64,000 bases of DNA, from positions 310,001-374,000 of the forward strand of contig JAMAHW010000004.1 of NCBI GenBank assembly GCA_023627715.1. Direction: 5' to 3'. This DNA is from Periconia sp. R9002. Lineage: Eukaryota; Ascomycota; Dothideomycetes; Pleosporales; Periconiaceae. Positions 11,844 to 23,657 of this stretch are shown piece by piece (position 1 is the stretch's first letter; the number at the start of each line of letters is the position of its first letter). The translations under genes and the position numbers were made by a program. The notes below the pieces were generated by a model. The model saw only the letters and a program-made list of their open reading frames with translations, made no database searches and was not told the origin of the DNA.

Positions 11844-12578
11844 GCTGATAGTGTAGATGGTCGAAGACCTGTAGAAGAGGGGGTCGGATGTCAAGAAATT
11901 CAATACAATATCTTGGTACAACAATAGTCTTGGTTGGTGGATTAGAGGGCGAAGAGGTGCAAGTGTGCTATAGATGCGCCGTTTGTGTAGGCCCAGGCTT
12001 GCGCAGTGTAATGTACTCCGTTGGCGCACAAAGGATATCCATTTCGGGTGGTGAATAGGGCTTTCTTCCAATTGGCCTCACAATAAACGGCTGGAAAATC
12101 AAACCAAACAACGGGTCCCCACCAATGATGAGCTTTACACGGCTGTTGTCGAATGCCCCCATCGATAACAAAGATCAATTGATTGATATAAAAAACCAGG
12201 TCGCTACACGGCACTGGTATGCTCGAACCCGACCAGCTTATTTTTCTGAGATTTACTACAACACGCCCAGCAGTCTATAAAGCTCATTAATGTATCACCA
12301 TATAGATTAGTTTGGGTTCATCGGCAAGCATTCACTGTACTAATCTGGCATATATGTTACGTTTTAATCAATAAATTACAGATAGTGTGCCTCTCTGCCA
12401 ATGCTTCAGACGCTAGTCTCGGTATAATCCTACATATACCTACCACAGTACCTGTATCCCGCGTTGATCTGTCGGCCACATGCTGAGCGAGTTCTCTCAA
12501 CGTCGATGCATACCATTCAAGTTGCTATGTTATATACCTTTCAATAAAGAAATTGCCGTCAAATCTCCAGAAACTACG
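11844..12578. other. Divergent intergenic between UstYa-like gene and thioesterase
   Basis: About 730 nt are shared upstream sequence of two divergently transcribed genes. No independent gene is supported; AT content is raised around 12240-12440. Confidence 0.4.
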
Positions 12579-13330
12579 ATGGGCTCCCGCGCGAAACAAC
12601 TCTTGGATGATACAATTGCTCAAGCTGCCAACGAACAGCTATCACCATTTGAGAAAGTGAAGAAATGGTTCGAACTTGCCTTCGCCGGAGGCTATGATGT
12701 GAGGATCATTTTCATTGCTCCGAACTATTTCTTTTCTGCCATGCTGTTGTCGTCCGTTTCTACTGCCAGGCAGCACACCTACCATGTACTCAACATATCC
12801 ACGCATGGGTTGCCAGCTGTACAGTGTAATTAACGCAAAATCAGGGGCACGACTCTGTTGTCCTCCCAAGCTTGAAGCTCGAATCTGTGGACATTGATCC
12901 GACGCATGAAAATCCGCAAAGTTGCAAAGTTGTCACGTCTTTGGTTGTTGACCGCAAATTGTGCAACATGACTGGTGCTCTGCACGGAGGCGCTGTAGCA
13001 TTGATCTTCGATATTTGCACAAGCACGGCGATAATGGCACTCTCGAAGCCGGGGTTCTGGGATGCAGGCCATGTGAGTCGGAATCTGAACTGCACCTACC
13101 TGCGACCTGTCATGGAGGGACAGAAAGTATTCGTGGATAGCGAGGTCGTGTCTCTGGGTAAGCGCATGGCTATGACGAGAGCCGTTATCAAAACAGAAGA
13201 CGGTGAGTTTCTTTCCACCCTGTGAAGAAATTTGTTTCGTCACAGCGTAGGGCAATTGCTGATATTTGCAGGTAAAATATGCTGCACCTGCGAGCACGGA
13301 AAGGTGGCTCTTGGAGGACCTGGCATGTGA
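12579..13330 (+). CDS. Hotdog-fold acyl-CoA thioesterase (PaaI/THEM2-like)
   Basis: Exons 12579-12698, 12845-13202 and 13272-13330 give 178 aa. The first intron is long for this window (146 nt, ending AAAATCAG) and the second is 69 nt. The core motif LHGGAVALIFDICTS near residues 85-100 is the HGG...D signature of 4HBT/PaaI-type hotdog thioesterases, with the Asp/Asn-equivalent catalytic residue on the long helix. SRNLNCTYLRPV and a beta-strand-rich C-terminus follow. The product ends GKICCTCEHGKVALGGPGM, giving a closely spaced Cys cluster of unclear meaning. Likely role: hydrolysis of medium or long acyl-CoA or aromatic acyl-CoA. There is no obvious targeting signal. The first intron boundary is less certain than the rest. 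Confidence 0.85.
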
Positions 13331-13632
13331 ACGAAAACAGTGCGAATGCATTGATGAGTATGATAAATATGTATGAGAGTAACCTGTAGATAGCATGTCA
13401 TCTAACTCAAACGTGTCCCCCATCCCAGACTGTTGATTGCACTATGCCACTGTATGTGAGTTGGGCAGTTGCTCGTTGCTCGATGGGGCGTGGTTGCGGT
13501 TGACGTGCGTCTGCGAACTATGGAGGACCGTGACGCCCACTGCCAAGACGCCCGCGGGCGGAAGTTGTCCTGACTATACTCGTGCTCAAGCGACCGCAAC
13601 TTTGGTCAACAGCTCTCAAAACACATAGCGCA

Positions 13633-15670
13633 ATGGATCTCGGTGACGAAGGGAGTTCCCCATGGGGAGGTAAGCATAGCGCGACAATGTATTGCTTCAT
13701 CGCCTAACCAGAGAGGACAGATGTGCCCTCGCGGTCAAGCTCGTCTCCCAACATACCCAAGATAGCTCATGAGAACCAAGCAGGTACAATGCCCATACTT
13801 TCCATCATATGTGCACGTAGAATCTAACTTATAGCAGAAAACTCTGATCCCTCGCAATCCGCCACGAGTCCCGCGCCCAATGCCTCCGCCGCCCCCCGCT
13901 CACCCGCCGGACGAGGCCCACGACGACGCCAATACGGTGGCCAGGCTACGAAACTTGAAGCTGTCGATGATCCTCTGGGTCCTTTGGGTGCTCCCACGCC
14001 GACTTCAGTACCTGAGGCTTCTTCGGAACTCCCTCAGCCAGAACCGGTGGGTTCAGGTACCCAACCCGCACCCAGTACAACTGCCTCAAGTCTCTCGGGT
14101 CTAATGGACTCGGTCAACCTGGATGATGACGATCAAGATATATCAGCGTCGCGTGGTCCGCGTATACCCCCTCCTGTGCAACCTCCGACCGCTGCTGCAC
14201 CTCAACGGCAAACGCAACCAAGCGTGAGCGTGGAGCAAGCTGCAAAGCCAACCTTTACAATCTACGTTGGAGACCCGCACAAGGTTGGGGATTTGACAAG
14301 TTCACATACGGAATATTCAGTTATGACAAAGGTAGCTACTCGTTCTTTTCTTCTGTGTGTCGACAAGTCTCCCTAACAATCACCCACTAGACTACTTCAA
14401 AAGCATACCGAAACCCAGAGTTTTCAGTTTCCCGCCGTTACCGTGACTTCCTTTGGTTATACAATCAAATGCACAATAATAACCCGGGTATAATCATTCC
14501 TCCACCACCAGAGAAACAGGCTGTAGGGCGTTTTGATGCCGACTTTGTCGAATCAAGGCGTGCTGCATTGGAGCGCATGCTCAACAAGATCGCTTCACAC
14601 CCAGTACTCCAGCATGATGGCGATCTCAAACTTTTCCTTGAAAGTGAAGCATTCAACGTGGATATCAAAAACAAGGAAAGGAAAGATCCTGGATTAAGTG
14701 AAAGCAAAGGCATGTTTGGCTCGATGCTTGGCGGGAGCACTGGGAAGTTTGTCGAGCATGACGATGTATGTGCGACCAAATTGACTCCTCCATAATACTG
14801 ACATTCGCAGTGGTTTCACGAACGCAAAATTTATTTGGATGCTCTTGAGAATCAGCTCAAAGCTCTATTGAAAGCTACCGACAGCGTTGTAGCACAGCGC
14901 AAGGGTCTCGCAGAAGCTTGCGGAGATTTCTCTGCCTCGCTGCATGCTCTCTCCACCGTAGAGCTTTCTCCGTCTCTATCCAATCCACTTGACAGTCTTT
15001 CCGATATTCAGATCCGGATTCGTGAGTTGTACGAGCGTCAGGCCCAGCAAGATGTGCTTACGCTTGGGATTGTGATTGATGAGTACATTCGGTTAATAGG
15101 TTCTGTGAAGACGGCATTCCAACAGCGGCAAAAGGCCTATCACTCTTGGCACACTGCCGAATCGGAACTCCAGAAACGCAAAGCAACACAAGACAAGCTT
15201 CTTAGACAGGGCAGGTCACAGCAAGACCGATTGAATCAGCTCAGTGCTGATGTTGCCGATGCTGAACGACGAGTTCACCAGGCCAGGCTATTGTTCGAAG
15301 ACATGGGCCGGTTGATGAGGGGTGAGTTGGAACGTTTCGAGAAAGAGAAGGTCGAAGACTTCAAATCGGGCGTGGAGACATATCTGGAAAGTGCCGTTGA
15401 GGCACAGAAAGAAGTAAGCAGAAGTCCTCACGATCTCTCTAGTCTATTACACTTGCTGACGCCCCTTGTTTTTGCTAGTTGATCGAGATCTGGGAAACGT
15501 TCCTTATGCAGTTGGATTCAGAAGACGATGCTTTTGTGCCACCAGCCGGTGTGGTTGCCTCTCCTACAAGAGAACAGCAAGCACCTCTTCACGATCGGCC
15601 CAACACACAAGATTCGGAAACTTGGGATACAAGAACAGCGGTAGAGTCCGCTCGCGAAGCGGAAGAGTAG
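13633..15670 (+). CDS. vps5: Sorting nexin, Vps5/SNX1-type retromer subunit
   Basis: Six exons (13633-13669, 13721-13783, 13835-14331, 14391-14765, 14811-15413, 15479-15670) close in frame and encode 588 aa. The N-terminal ~170 residues are disordered and Pro/Ser-rich. A PX domain follows (about 172-288), with SRRYRDFLWLYNQ, the Arg-Tyr-Arg-Asp-Phe phosphoinositide-binding motif, and a Pro-rich loop IIPPPPEKQ. The C-terminal ~260 residues are long amphipathic helices with the layout of a BAR domain (begins WFHERKIYLDALENQLKAL). Vps5 pairs with Vps17 to tubulate endosomal membrane for retromer recycling of receptors to the Golgi. The first coding exon is just 37 nt. The 302 nt separating it from the thioesterase hold nothing else. 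Confidence 0.93.
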
Positions 15671-16385
15671 ACTGTTCCATAGGAATCAATACTTCACTAA
15701 TCATATATGTATTCTCTTTGCTTTTGCATTGGTGGAAGGCTGCTGCAGTTGTACTATCCCTAGTATTCAGCATTAAACAGACGGAGCAATGTTCGATGTT
15801 CAATGGCATATCGTTGAACGAAAACTGTTACGCATTGTGGAACCATGTCACTGTCCTCTCCTGCCGCTACTCATCATACTCTAACACGGAGGAAGTTGAT
15901 ATTGCTCTTTTTCAAGTGAGCTCACAGCCCTACAAGAGGAGTGAATAGGATTCAGAACTTTCCGAGGAGGGAATTGGGAATAGCTCATGCTTAGCAGGGC
16001 CCGTCGTTTTCTGCTTTCAATTTTTCTGATATCTATGCGGAGCATTGCCGTATTGGTTTGCTCAGCCAAGAGTTCAGAATGGGGATTATCACGTGTGTCG
16101 ACTATTTCGGAAGGTGTTAAGAGCATCACTCCATTCTCTTTTCTAGCGCAGGCCGTGAAATGTCTTGGTACCTGCTTCTCAAAGACATTGAACCACACAG
16201 CCGAGAAGTCTAATCATGATAAGGATGGCCAAGAAGCGTCGCTGACGGCGCGCGCAATTAAGGGCTAATATGCGCAAGCTACTGAGTGGCGGGCTCCTAT
16301 AAATTGGCCCATCTGCACGATCTCAATTGCTCTCTGACTTCCAGGGTTCAATGTACAATCTAAATTGAGCAGCAAAACTTCCAAA
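15671..16385. other. Intergenic, nothing firmly supported
   Basis: A minus-strand frame at about 15881-16190 has fairly natural composition but no ATG near its start and no splice context, so it is not called. A TATAAA-like element lies near 16300, about 85 nt before the aminopeptidase start. Confidence 0.4.
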
Positions 16386-17997
16386 ATGAGGCTTCAAGAT
16401 ACTTTATTCCTTGTAGGGGCCGCAAAAGCCGTTGCTAGCTCACTCCCTCGGACATCTTATGAGCCATATAAGCCTCTGGTGAATTCAAAGGGCCTTCAGG
16501 ATGGAGTCACAACTGAGAAGTAACTGCGCCTGTCAAAACTCCCGCTGAGCTCCGCTGACATTGCTTTGAAGTCTTATGGGCAACCTGCAACAGCTCGATA
16601 CAATCGCGAAGGCCAATGGAGGCAACAGAGCATTTGGCTGGCCTGGATACGCGGCTTCCGTCGACTACATTCTGTCCCGCACGCAAAACTCATCGAACTT
16701 CGTGACTTGGGTTCAGGATTTCCCAACGCTATACCAATACGTCGAGTCCATCTCTTTCCAGGCAGACAATCAGACCATCAAAGTGATTGGGCTGACCTAC
16801 TCTCCATCCACCAGTGCCGAAGGTGTCACGGCACCGCTGGTCCTAGGCCCAACCGGAGACGCAGGGTGTACTAAAGAGGCCTATGCTGATCTAGATGTAA
16901 AGGGCAAGATTGTGCTCGCGGAGAGAGGATTGTGCCCTGACGGAACCACATTTGCCGGGCGCATGAAGCCTGCTGCGGCTGCAGGTGCAGCAGCCGTCGT
17001 CATCTATAACAACGTGGAGACGCCGGCGACTGGTGGCACTCTCACCAATCCCAACCCAGAGGAATATGTGTCCAGTGGCTTGATCAACCAAGCCGAAGGC
17101 CGAGCCCTGGCTGCCCGTCTGACCGCCGGGGAGACAGTCTCAGCACACTTCCAGCAAACCCAAACCATCGAAACCCGCATCACGCAAAACGTCTTTACCG
17201 AAACCGTGGGCGGCGACCCCACCAACGTCATCATGCTCGGTGCTCATCTAGACTCGGTCGTTGCCGGCGCGGGCATCAACGATGATGGCAGCGGCACCTC
17301 GCTCATCCTGGAGGTCAAGACGGCACTGGAGAAGTTCAACGTCAAGAACAAAGTCCGCTTTGCCTGGTGGGGCGCGGAAGAGAATGGACTCAAGGGGAGT
17401 CTCTACTACGTCGCGAACCTGAACACGACCGCGCTCGACAACATCCTCGTGTATCTCAACTTCGATATGGTCAGCAAGGGGTACTTTGGCGTGTTCGACG
17501 GCGACGGCAGCACCCACGGCCTCGCTGGGCCCCCGGGAAGCGATGTCGTCGAAAAGCTCTTTGTGGACGACCACGTGAGCAAGGGTGTCAATGTCACGGC
17601 TGCTGTTTTCACAGGAGGCAGCGATTACAGGTCCTTCATGGACGTTGGGAAACCCGTCGGTGGACTGCACACGGGAACCGGCGTGGCTCAAGACCCCTGC
17701 TACCATCAGGCCTGCGACACCATTGAGAACCCAGAGCCTGCGACGCTCACGATCAATGCCAAGGTGAGTCATTTTTCAGTCGTCCCCGTTGAGCATTTAA
17801 GGCATTGAGCATCTCGACTGACTTGAACTTCTTAGGCTGCTGCCCATGTGCTTAGTGTCCTTGCTACCAAGGGCCATGAACTCATCCCCAAGTCTCCTCA
17901 AAACGCGACTCTTGCCGCGAGGGGGCTGATGGGGCGCGAGGTTGAATACACGCTCGTGGAGGGCGAGAGGCATGTTGGATGTGGAACTGAGGCTTAA
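16386..17997 (+). CDS. Secreted M28 leucine aminopeptidase with PA domain (Lap2-like)
   Basis: Exons 16386-16519, 16572-17763 and 17836-17997 give 495 aa, close to the size of Aspergillus Lap2. The start gives a signal peptide (MRLQDTLFLVGAAKAVASS). A protease-associated domain occupies about residues 125-230 (GKIVLAERGLCPDGTTFAGR). The M28 zinc core is intact: LGAHLDSVVAGAGINDDGSG (His and Asp ligands), WWGAEENGLKGS (catalytic Glu), NFDMVSKG and CYHQACDT (last His ligand). The enzyme removes N-terminal hydrophobic residues from peptides outside the cell. Several candidate N-glycosylation sites are present. The gene probably serves extracellular nitrogen scavenging; family members are often nitrogen-regulated, but I did not identify a specific site. 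Confidence 0.95.
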
Positions 17998-18574
17998 GAA
18001 AATAGGTGGTGTTTATGGTCATGACTGGATGAGAAAATATCTGTAAATATGTTCGTGATATGAGACTATGGACAATTTATATAAAACTCTTCAAGATATA
18101 TTCGTAATGAACAGCAAGAAAGTGCATCACAAAAGAGTGTCAATACGAGGACGCAATTTCCTGCCAGCGGCAAGATGATGTCATAGGTTACACTGTTGGT
18201 TGAAGACGGGCAGGATATGTCAAAAGTGATGGGACATTCACGAGTTAGCACGACGAGGAGCACGCATGTTGGTGTGTTTTCATGATATTGACTTATGGAC
18301 GCTGTGTGGTGCAGCGTCGAGCATCACTGGGACCATCCCATCGAGCAAAAAGAACCCCAACCACTAGTATTTATACAGTTGAATCCCCCATCTCAACGCC
18401 AAAGAAAGAGTTGTTGGTTGATCTGCTCCGGCTCAGCGTCGCAGTCAAAGCCTTCGTTCTCCGAGTTCCATCATCGTGAAGGTAGATGTCCTGTATCACG
18501 GCCATTGTTAGCGATCGAATTGACTACAAAGAAAGCAAGGCACCCACCGGGATGTTGGCATGTTCGGAGCGGCC
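17998..18574. other. Intergenic between convergent genes
   Basis: Here the 3' ends of the aminopeptidase (plus) and the small acidic protein (minus) face each other. Nothing else is seen. Confidence 0.4.
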
Positions 18575-18898
18575 TTATTTCTTGTTTCCGGCCGGAGGGC
18601 TCTCCTTGAGCATGGTTGCGAGGTTGACGTCCTCCTCCTCCTCGGGGGGACCCTCCTTGAGCATCTCGGCGAGACTGACTTGCTCATTTCCGTCTTTCTT
18701 GCCCTTGCCTTTGCCCTCATGATCCTCGGCAGCGTCGACGAGAGAGGACTTTAACTGGTCACGGAGCTGCGTGGCTTGCTTTGCGGCCTTGGAGTCGTCG
18801 CGAGCTTGGAGAAGCTTTCCGGGAAATCGAAAGATCGACAAACGGCGTCCGTGGGACTTGCTAGAGGAAGCGTTGGAGTTAGCCTTTGGATCAGACAT
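18575..18898 (-). CDS. Small hydrophilic hypothetical protein
   Basis: The product of 107 aa starts MSDPKANSNASSSKSHGRR at 18898. The frame is open further upstream without good composition, so this ATG is chosen. It has a basic Ser-rich N-terminus with LSIFRFPGKLLQAR, a central charged helix (KAAKQATQLRDQLKSSLVDA) and a C-terminal half containing two copies of a short repeat: LAEMLKEGPPEEEE and LATMLKESPPAGNK. The repeat and even composition argue for a real gene. No domain or function is recognised. Its leader on the minus strand (18900-19000) is pyrimidine-rich, as for other genes here. Confidence 0.65.
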   Translation of the reverse strand: MSDPKANSNASSSKSHGRRLSIFRFPGKLLQARDDSKAAKQATQLRDQLKSSLVDAAEDHEGKGKGKKDGNEQVSLAEMLKEGPPEEEEDVNLATMLKESPPAGNKK

Positions 18899-19843
18899 GA
18901 TGAAAGATTTTGCGATGAATAGACAGTGGGTTTGTGTTGTAGCGAGGTTGTGAGGAGGATTTCGAGATATCGAGAGGGAGATGGAGTGGGCAGCTGTAGC
19001 TGTGCGTCGTTGGGTTGTTAGTTGTTGTTTGTGGTAGTGGGTAAGGACTGAGTTGCCGGCGATGGGCAGCGTTGGTAGTGTGATTGATATGTAGAGGTGA
19101 CGGTGAAAAATCTTTGTGGCTGAAGTCGTATAATGGGCGTAAGCGGTGTGAAGCTCTGGCAGCGGCGACGAAGGTAAGTGCACTGCGGAGGGGTCTGTCG
19201 AGCGTCGGTCTGCCCAAATTCACGCGTCATGTAAACAAATAGCTGCCGCGTCGACTGCTCGATCGACCGCGAAGAAATCATTAGAGGTAAACAAACAATG
19301 CAAAACAGGCAACTAGCCGCAAAGCTGTGTCTGCTCTTCATAACTTGGTGATGACGGACTTCACAAGATTCAGTGCTTCTTGCTCTGTTTAGCAAAATCG
19401 ATGAAGATAATAGAAATTATATGAACAGGAGAGTATATGCGGATACATGTATGCATTCAAACCAAAACTTAGCAAACCAAGCAAATAAATCTAAATTATG
19501 TGGAGTGGTGTGATTAAGGAAAGCCAAGACCTGGCGTTTACGAAAAGAAGAAAGCACCCAACGCCGCCATTTTCCAATATATGATAACGATGAATGATGC
19601 GATGCAGGGGGTATATGCGATTTGAGATTGCAAAGAAATGGTGATGCGGGTATGGGGGTATTTAAGCCATGATGAAACCAAAAAAGAAATCGCGAGTAAA
19701 GTCAACGGAAAGAGACCCTTCGGCATTTGGTACCTGCACGTCATCCGAACACCCGTCCCAGGATCGGTGTGTAAGTTCACGCGTGACGAAGTAGGTAAGC
19801 TTATCACATAACCTTCGCCGCCAACGCTCAAAAATATCACCAA
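18899..19843. other. Intergenic, nothing supported
   Basis: This is the upstream region of the 107-aa gene and the downstream region of the next minus-strand gene. A 101-codon minus frame at 19538-19843 directly follows that gene's stop but shows no clear coding composition. Confidence 0.4.
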
Positions 19844-20843
19844 TTACCGTCCTCTGTGACTCCGAGAGCTCGGCTCACCGTACCCATTCGAAGTCTGTGA
19901 GCTGACACAATCCCAGGAGTAAGGTATGCTGGCGGCGGTGATGGTCACGCCACCATATCTCCGCAATCGTTCTCTGCGCGGTGGTGGGGAAGGTAGAAAC
20001 GCTTCACGGCGGACATCCTCCAGCGCACTGTTGGTGGCAGCCAAAACCGCGAACCGTCTATCTGGCTCGCGCCGCGCAGACGTGTTTGACGTCGGTTGGC
20101 GACCGGACGTATCGCGACGTGGGCGCGACCGCTGTTGCCGTTGCTGGGAGCGAGACGACTCCGGATTTTCTCGATACGATCGATTCGAAGAATGGTGTTG
20201 ACTATGTGGTGAAGAGTCGATGTTTTGGTAGTGGCCATGATGGTCTCGTTGTTTCGGAGTTCTTTCAGGTGCAGGTGCAAATGGGTTTTTCCACCCGGAT
20301 TTCTCTACGGTGGTTTTCTTGGATTTGACACGCTTTCCATGGCCACGGAGAGTCTTCTGAGAAGCATGTTTTTGCCTAGTGCGTTGACTTCGGTGCGGGC
20401 GTGGGTTCAACAGCATCTCATCGGATGCGTTCGTACTCTCGGGAACAACTGGTCGGTGCCACACGTCTGATACACGTCAATATATGCTCTAGTCCCCCAA
20501 GGAAATACAGCGTGGGTGTCGTACCGGGGACGTCTACATGCAACGGCCTCCTATGCTGTGATCTATTCCAAGATGCATTCGCACTTGAACGATGCACCTG
20601 CGACTGCGACTGCGGTTGCTGGCGATACATGTATTCATCCCAATCACGATAAGGCGATGCTAGCGATGCTCTTGTCTTGGAGCGCTCCACTGATGGGCGC
20701 TTCTCGTCCACATCCACTACCACCCTTCTGCCATGACCATGCAGAGATGATGATGGCGGTCTATCTCTTCTCTTTTTGTTGCGCGGCGGCGAAGACGGTT
20801 TATTTTTGGGTTTTGAAGAAGTGAAGGGGAAACAGAAACACAT
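19844..20843 (-). CDS. Basic, low-complexity hypothetical protein with Cys-rich N-terminus
   Basis: Exons 20525-20843 and 19844-20466 join in phase 1 (58-nt intron, GTACGA donor, CAG acceptor) to give 313 aa. It starts MCFCFPFTSSKPK, then is dominated by Arg, Ser, Pro, Gln and Lys with little predicted fold. The C-terminal ~60 residues (RRFAVLAATNSALEDVRREAF onward) look more structured and may be the conserved part. The Cys-Phe-Cys-Phe start followed by a basic segment resembles palmitoylated peripheral membrane proteins; this is inference. A GTGAGC near the C-terminus (about 19880) could be an unused donor, so the 3' end may differ. Confidence 0.55.
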
Positions 20844-22600
20844 GGCGATCCAGGATCTGGCCTTGGAACGTATGCGCTCCGGAAGGGTGGCTCTCAGATG
20901 GCGGGATGGAAGGTTGTGACTGTTCGCATCAAGAAGCCCGAAACTCGGCGACGGTGGTGACGGGGTAGCCGCAGTGCTGGGGACACAGGGCGCTTAATTA
21001 TAGCAGAGATCAATCGTCACAACCGGAGCAAACAAGGTGGTTCAAGCAAGGGCTGCCAAACAGCGAAACGAGAATGGGAGGAGAGGTATGAGCAAGATTG
21101 TGGCATTGGTATGCGCCGGCACAGAGATGCATCTCAACATCCTAGCAAAGCGGGCGCACCGCAGCGGATGGGTTTGCGCAAATGTGACCATGGCTGGCCA
21201 GAGCTAAAACAGGAAAGGATTCTGAGGATACAAGACCTTGTAATGGGCTGTCCAATGAGACCGGGACAAAGGTAATGGGTGTGTGGGAACGGGAGGGATT
21301 CGTACTGTGGTAAGTTCTGGCGGAGTGGCTTTTTCAGGGCCATGTGACGCATTCGTCGGGTCTCCTCGCTGACGACAGGGCGAGGTGTACCAGCCAGTGG
21401 TCCATGGTAGAGGAAAAGGGACGAACGTTTCGCAGCGTCGCTGGGTTGGTAGGGCAGGACAGGGCAGCATCCCACGTCTTATATGCTTTAGACAGCAGGC
21501 AGTCAGTCGGAGCTGTACCTGCGCATAATAGAAGGGGACCCCATCGCGGAGACGATAGCTACGTGGCACCTGTACTGGAGAGCAGCAGGACGGGCCGGGC
21601 GGGAGGATCTGTAGAGGGCTTCTGCAAGAGTGCTAGGTGAGTGATTGAGTGTGACGAGTTGGGTGGTAGCTGCAGCGTCGGGACATGTCAAGTGTCGTTT
21701 CGTAGCAGCTGACCATCCATGGCAAGGTTGACGTTGTCGTTGGTGTAGTTCCAGTTGGAGTTGGGGTGGCTTATCGTTATCGGCGCCACGCCTTGCCGCA
21801 TTGGGCCGACGGACAGGCGATGGTCATGGCAGACTATTGAAATCCATGGGCTTTTATGGATGGGCGGCGCGGGAGTTCCTGCGTTCGTGGGTGCCCGCTT
21901 TCATGCATCATCTGCAGGGCGCCGACGAGACATGAGTAGCTGAGTCTGCTCATGAACCAACGAGCAAGCAAACACCAGCGCCATCGTCATGGTCATGGCC
22001 ATGGTCATGGCTCACTCCGAACAAGCCAAGGCGAGGCGAGGCGAGGTGAGCAGTGGCCGGCGCAGTTGACATGTACATAAAGATGGATCACCAATAATTG
22101 AGGCCCAACCGTGTCATCATTTCTTCTTCACGTCATGTCATGCTGGTATGAACTTATATCCGCGACAAGATCAAGTCCTTGTACGCACGACTTCTGTAAC
22201 TGTTGCACGTGGAAAAGGGTGATACGTCATGTCCCGATGCGCCCTTAGCCCACATCTTACATTCACACAACATGCTACCATCTAGAATGCCCCTCTTCGC
22301 GCAAAAAGACTGTAACTATGTACCGGCGTGTAGTTGTATAATCAAAATACACCCTCCAGATGGTCGTTCATCGTTTACACTAGCTAAACGACAAACGAAC
22401 CGTCACGTCATAATACTAAATATGCACGCGATAAGCTATCTCCGACTCGACTCGGAATCGTTCCGACAGAGCGGGGGGAAGGGACAAACTTCGCATTCAG
22501 ACACTACATAACGACCCTCATACCTCATCTTTTCAACTACATCTGCGAGTGTCCATCAAAATCAAACACGCCTCACTATTGTGCCCTCTGCCTAACCAAC
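20844..22600. other. Long divergent intergenic region
   Basis: About 1.75 kb separate two divergent genes. Frames at 21134-21570 (minus) and 21344-21640 (plus) look like chance. Short direct repeats at 21987-22048 are listed separately. Nothing else is supported. Confidence 0.4.
21987..22048. repeat. Two short tandem repeats (TCATGG)4 and (GCGAG)3
   Basis: Positions 21987-22010 hold four copies of a TCATGG-type hexamer, the third reading CCATGG. Positions 22029-22048 hold three perfect and one variant copy of GCGAG. They are ordinary simple repeats in an intergenic region. Confidence 0.8.
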
Positions 22601-23657
22601 ATGCCGCTCGTAGCTCAAAACCCAAAGGATCGAGTGATCCTCGGACTCATGACATTTGGTGAGCCAAGAATCACTGTCCAACCACAAAATTGCATTCACT
22701 AACAAGGCAAAAGGGCCCGACGAGAAAGCCGGTGCAAGAATTACCGATTTCGACGAGTACGTCAAGCATCTCGACTATTTCCAGTCCCAAGGCTACAATG
22801 AAGTCGACACAGCCCGCGTGTACGTCGGCGGCCAGCAGGAAGGCTGGACAAGGCAAGCCCAATGGAAGGACCGTGGGCTTACCCTCGCATCCAAAGTCTA
22901 CCCTTACGAACCGGGGGTGCACAAGGCCGATCGCCTAAAGGAGCATGCAAATACCTCCCTTAAAGAACTTGGGACCGATGCGATAGACATTTTCTATCTG
23001 CACGCACCAGACCATTCGGTGCCGTTTGCCGAAACCTTAGAAGCGGTGAACGATCTCCACAAAGAGGGCAAGTTTGTCCAATTGGGGTTGAGCAATTTCG
23101 CTGCATGGGAGGTTGCCGAAGTGTGGAACATCTGCAACGAGCGCGGCTGGGTCAAACCTACCATTTACCAAGCCATGTACAACGCCATCACCAGGGGAAT
23201 AGAGCCTGAGCTCATTCCCGCTTGCCGCAAATACAAGCTTGACATCGTCGTGTACAATCCCCTTGCTGGGGGCCTTTTCTCGGGAAAAATCAAATCCAAG
23301 GATCACCTTCCCCAAGAGGGTCGCTTTGGACAAACGGCCGAGAAGACTGGCAAAATGTACCGCGACCGCTACTTCAAAGACGCAACTTTTGAGGCGCTGA
23401 GCATCATCGAACCCGTGGCGGAGAAGCACGGATTGACGCTCTTGGAGGTTGCTTTGCGATGGACTGTCCATCATTCGGAGCTGAAGACCAGAGTGAAGGG
23501 TGGAAACGATGGAGTCATTATCGGAGTGAGCAACTTCTCGCAGCTTGAGAGCAACCTGAAGGATTTGGAGAAGGGGCCGTTGCCTGAAGAAGTAGTGAAG
23601 GTGCTAGATCAAGCTTGGTTGATTGCGAAACCGTTGGCTCCGCCATACTTTCGGTGA
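22601..23657 (+). CDS. Aldo-keto reductase, AKR7 type (aflatoxin B1 aldehyde reductase-like)
   Basis: Exons 22601-22658 and 22714-23657 join in phase 1 (55-nt intron; GTGAGC donor, CTAAC branch, AAAAG acceptor) to give TFGPDEKAGARI across the junction and 333 aa in all, the usual AKR7 length. Motifs: NEVDTARVY holds the catalytic Asp and Tyr, LASKVYP the catalytic Lys, DIFYLHAPDHSVP the catalytic His, and IGVSNFSQLE lies in the NADPH-binding region near the C-terminus. Enzymes of this group reduce dialdehydes and succinic-semialdehyde-like substrates with NADPH in the cytosol. The annotation names a family resemblance; it does not imply aflatoxin chemistry in this organism. Confidence 0.92.

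Noticed and set aside
12180..12240. tRNA-like TTCGA loop on the minus strand near 12226
   Set aside because: Bases around the TTCGA loop do not form a 5-bp T stem, and no A box or acceptor stem lies at the right distance.
10665..13330. A RiPP or polyketide gene cluster around the UstYa-like gene
   Set aside because: Neighbours on both sides are a mitochondrial protein, a thioesterase and a sorting nexin; no precursor peptide, synthase, P450 or transporter is seen within the window.
15881..16198. 105-codon minus-strand frame
   Set aside because: No ATG near its beginning, no conserved motif, and it lies in the 5' flank of a well-defined gene.
22601..23657. Link of the AKR7-type reductase to aflatoxin metabolism
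   Set aside because: The family name is historical; no other mycotoxin gene is nearby, and AKR7 enzymes are general aldehyde reductases.
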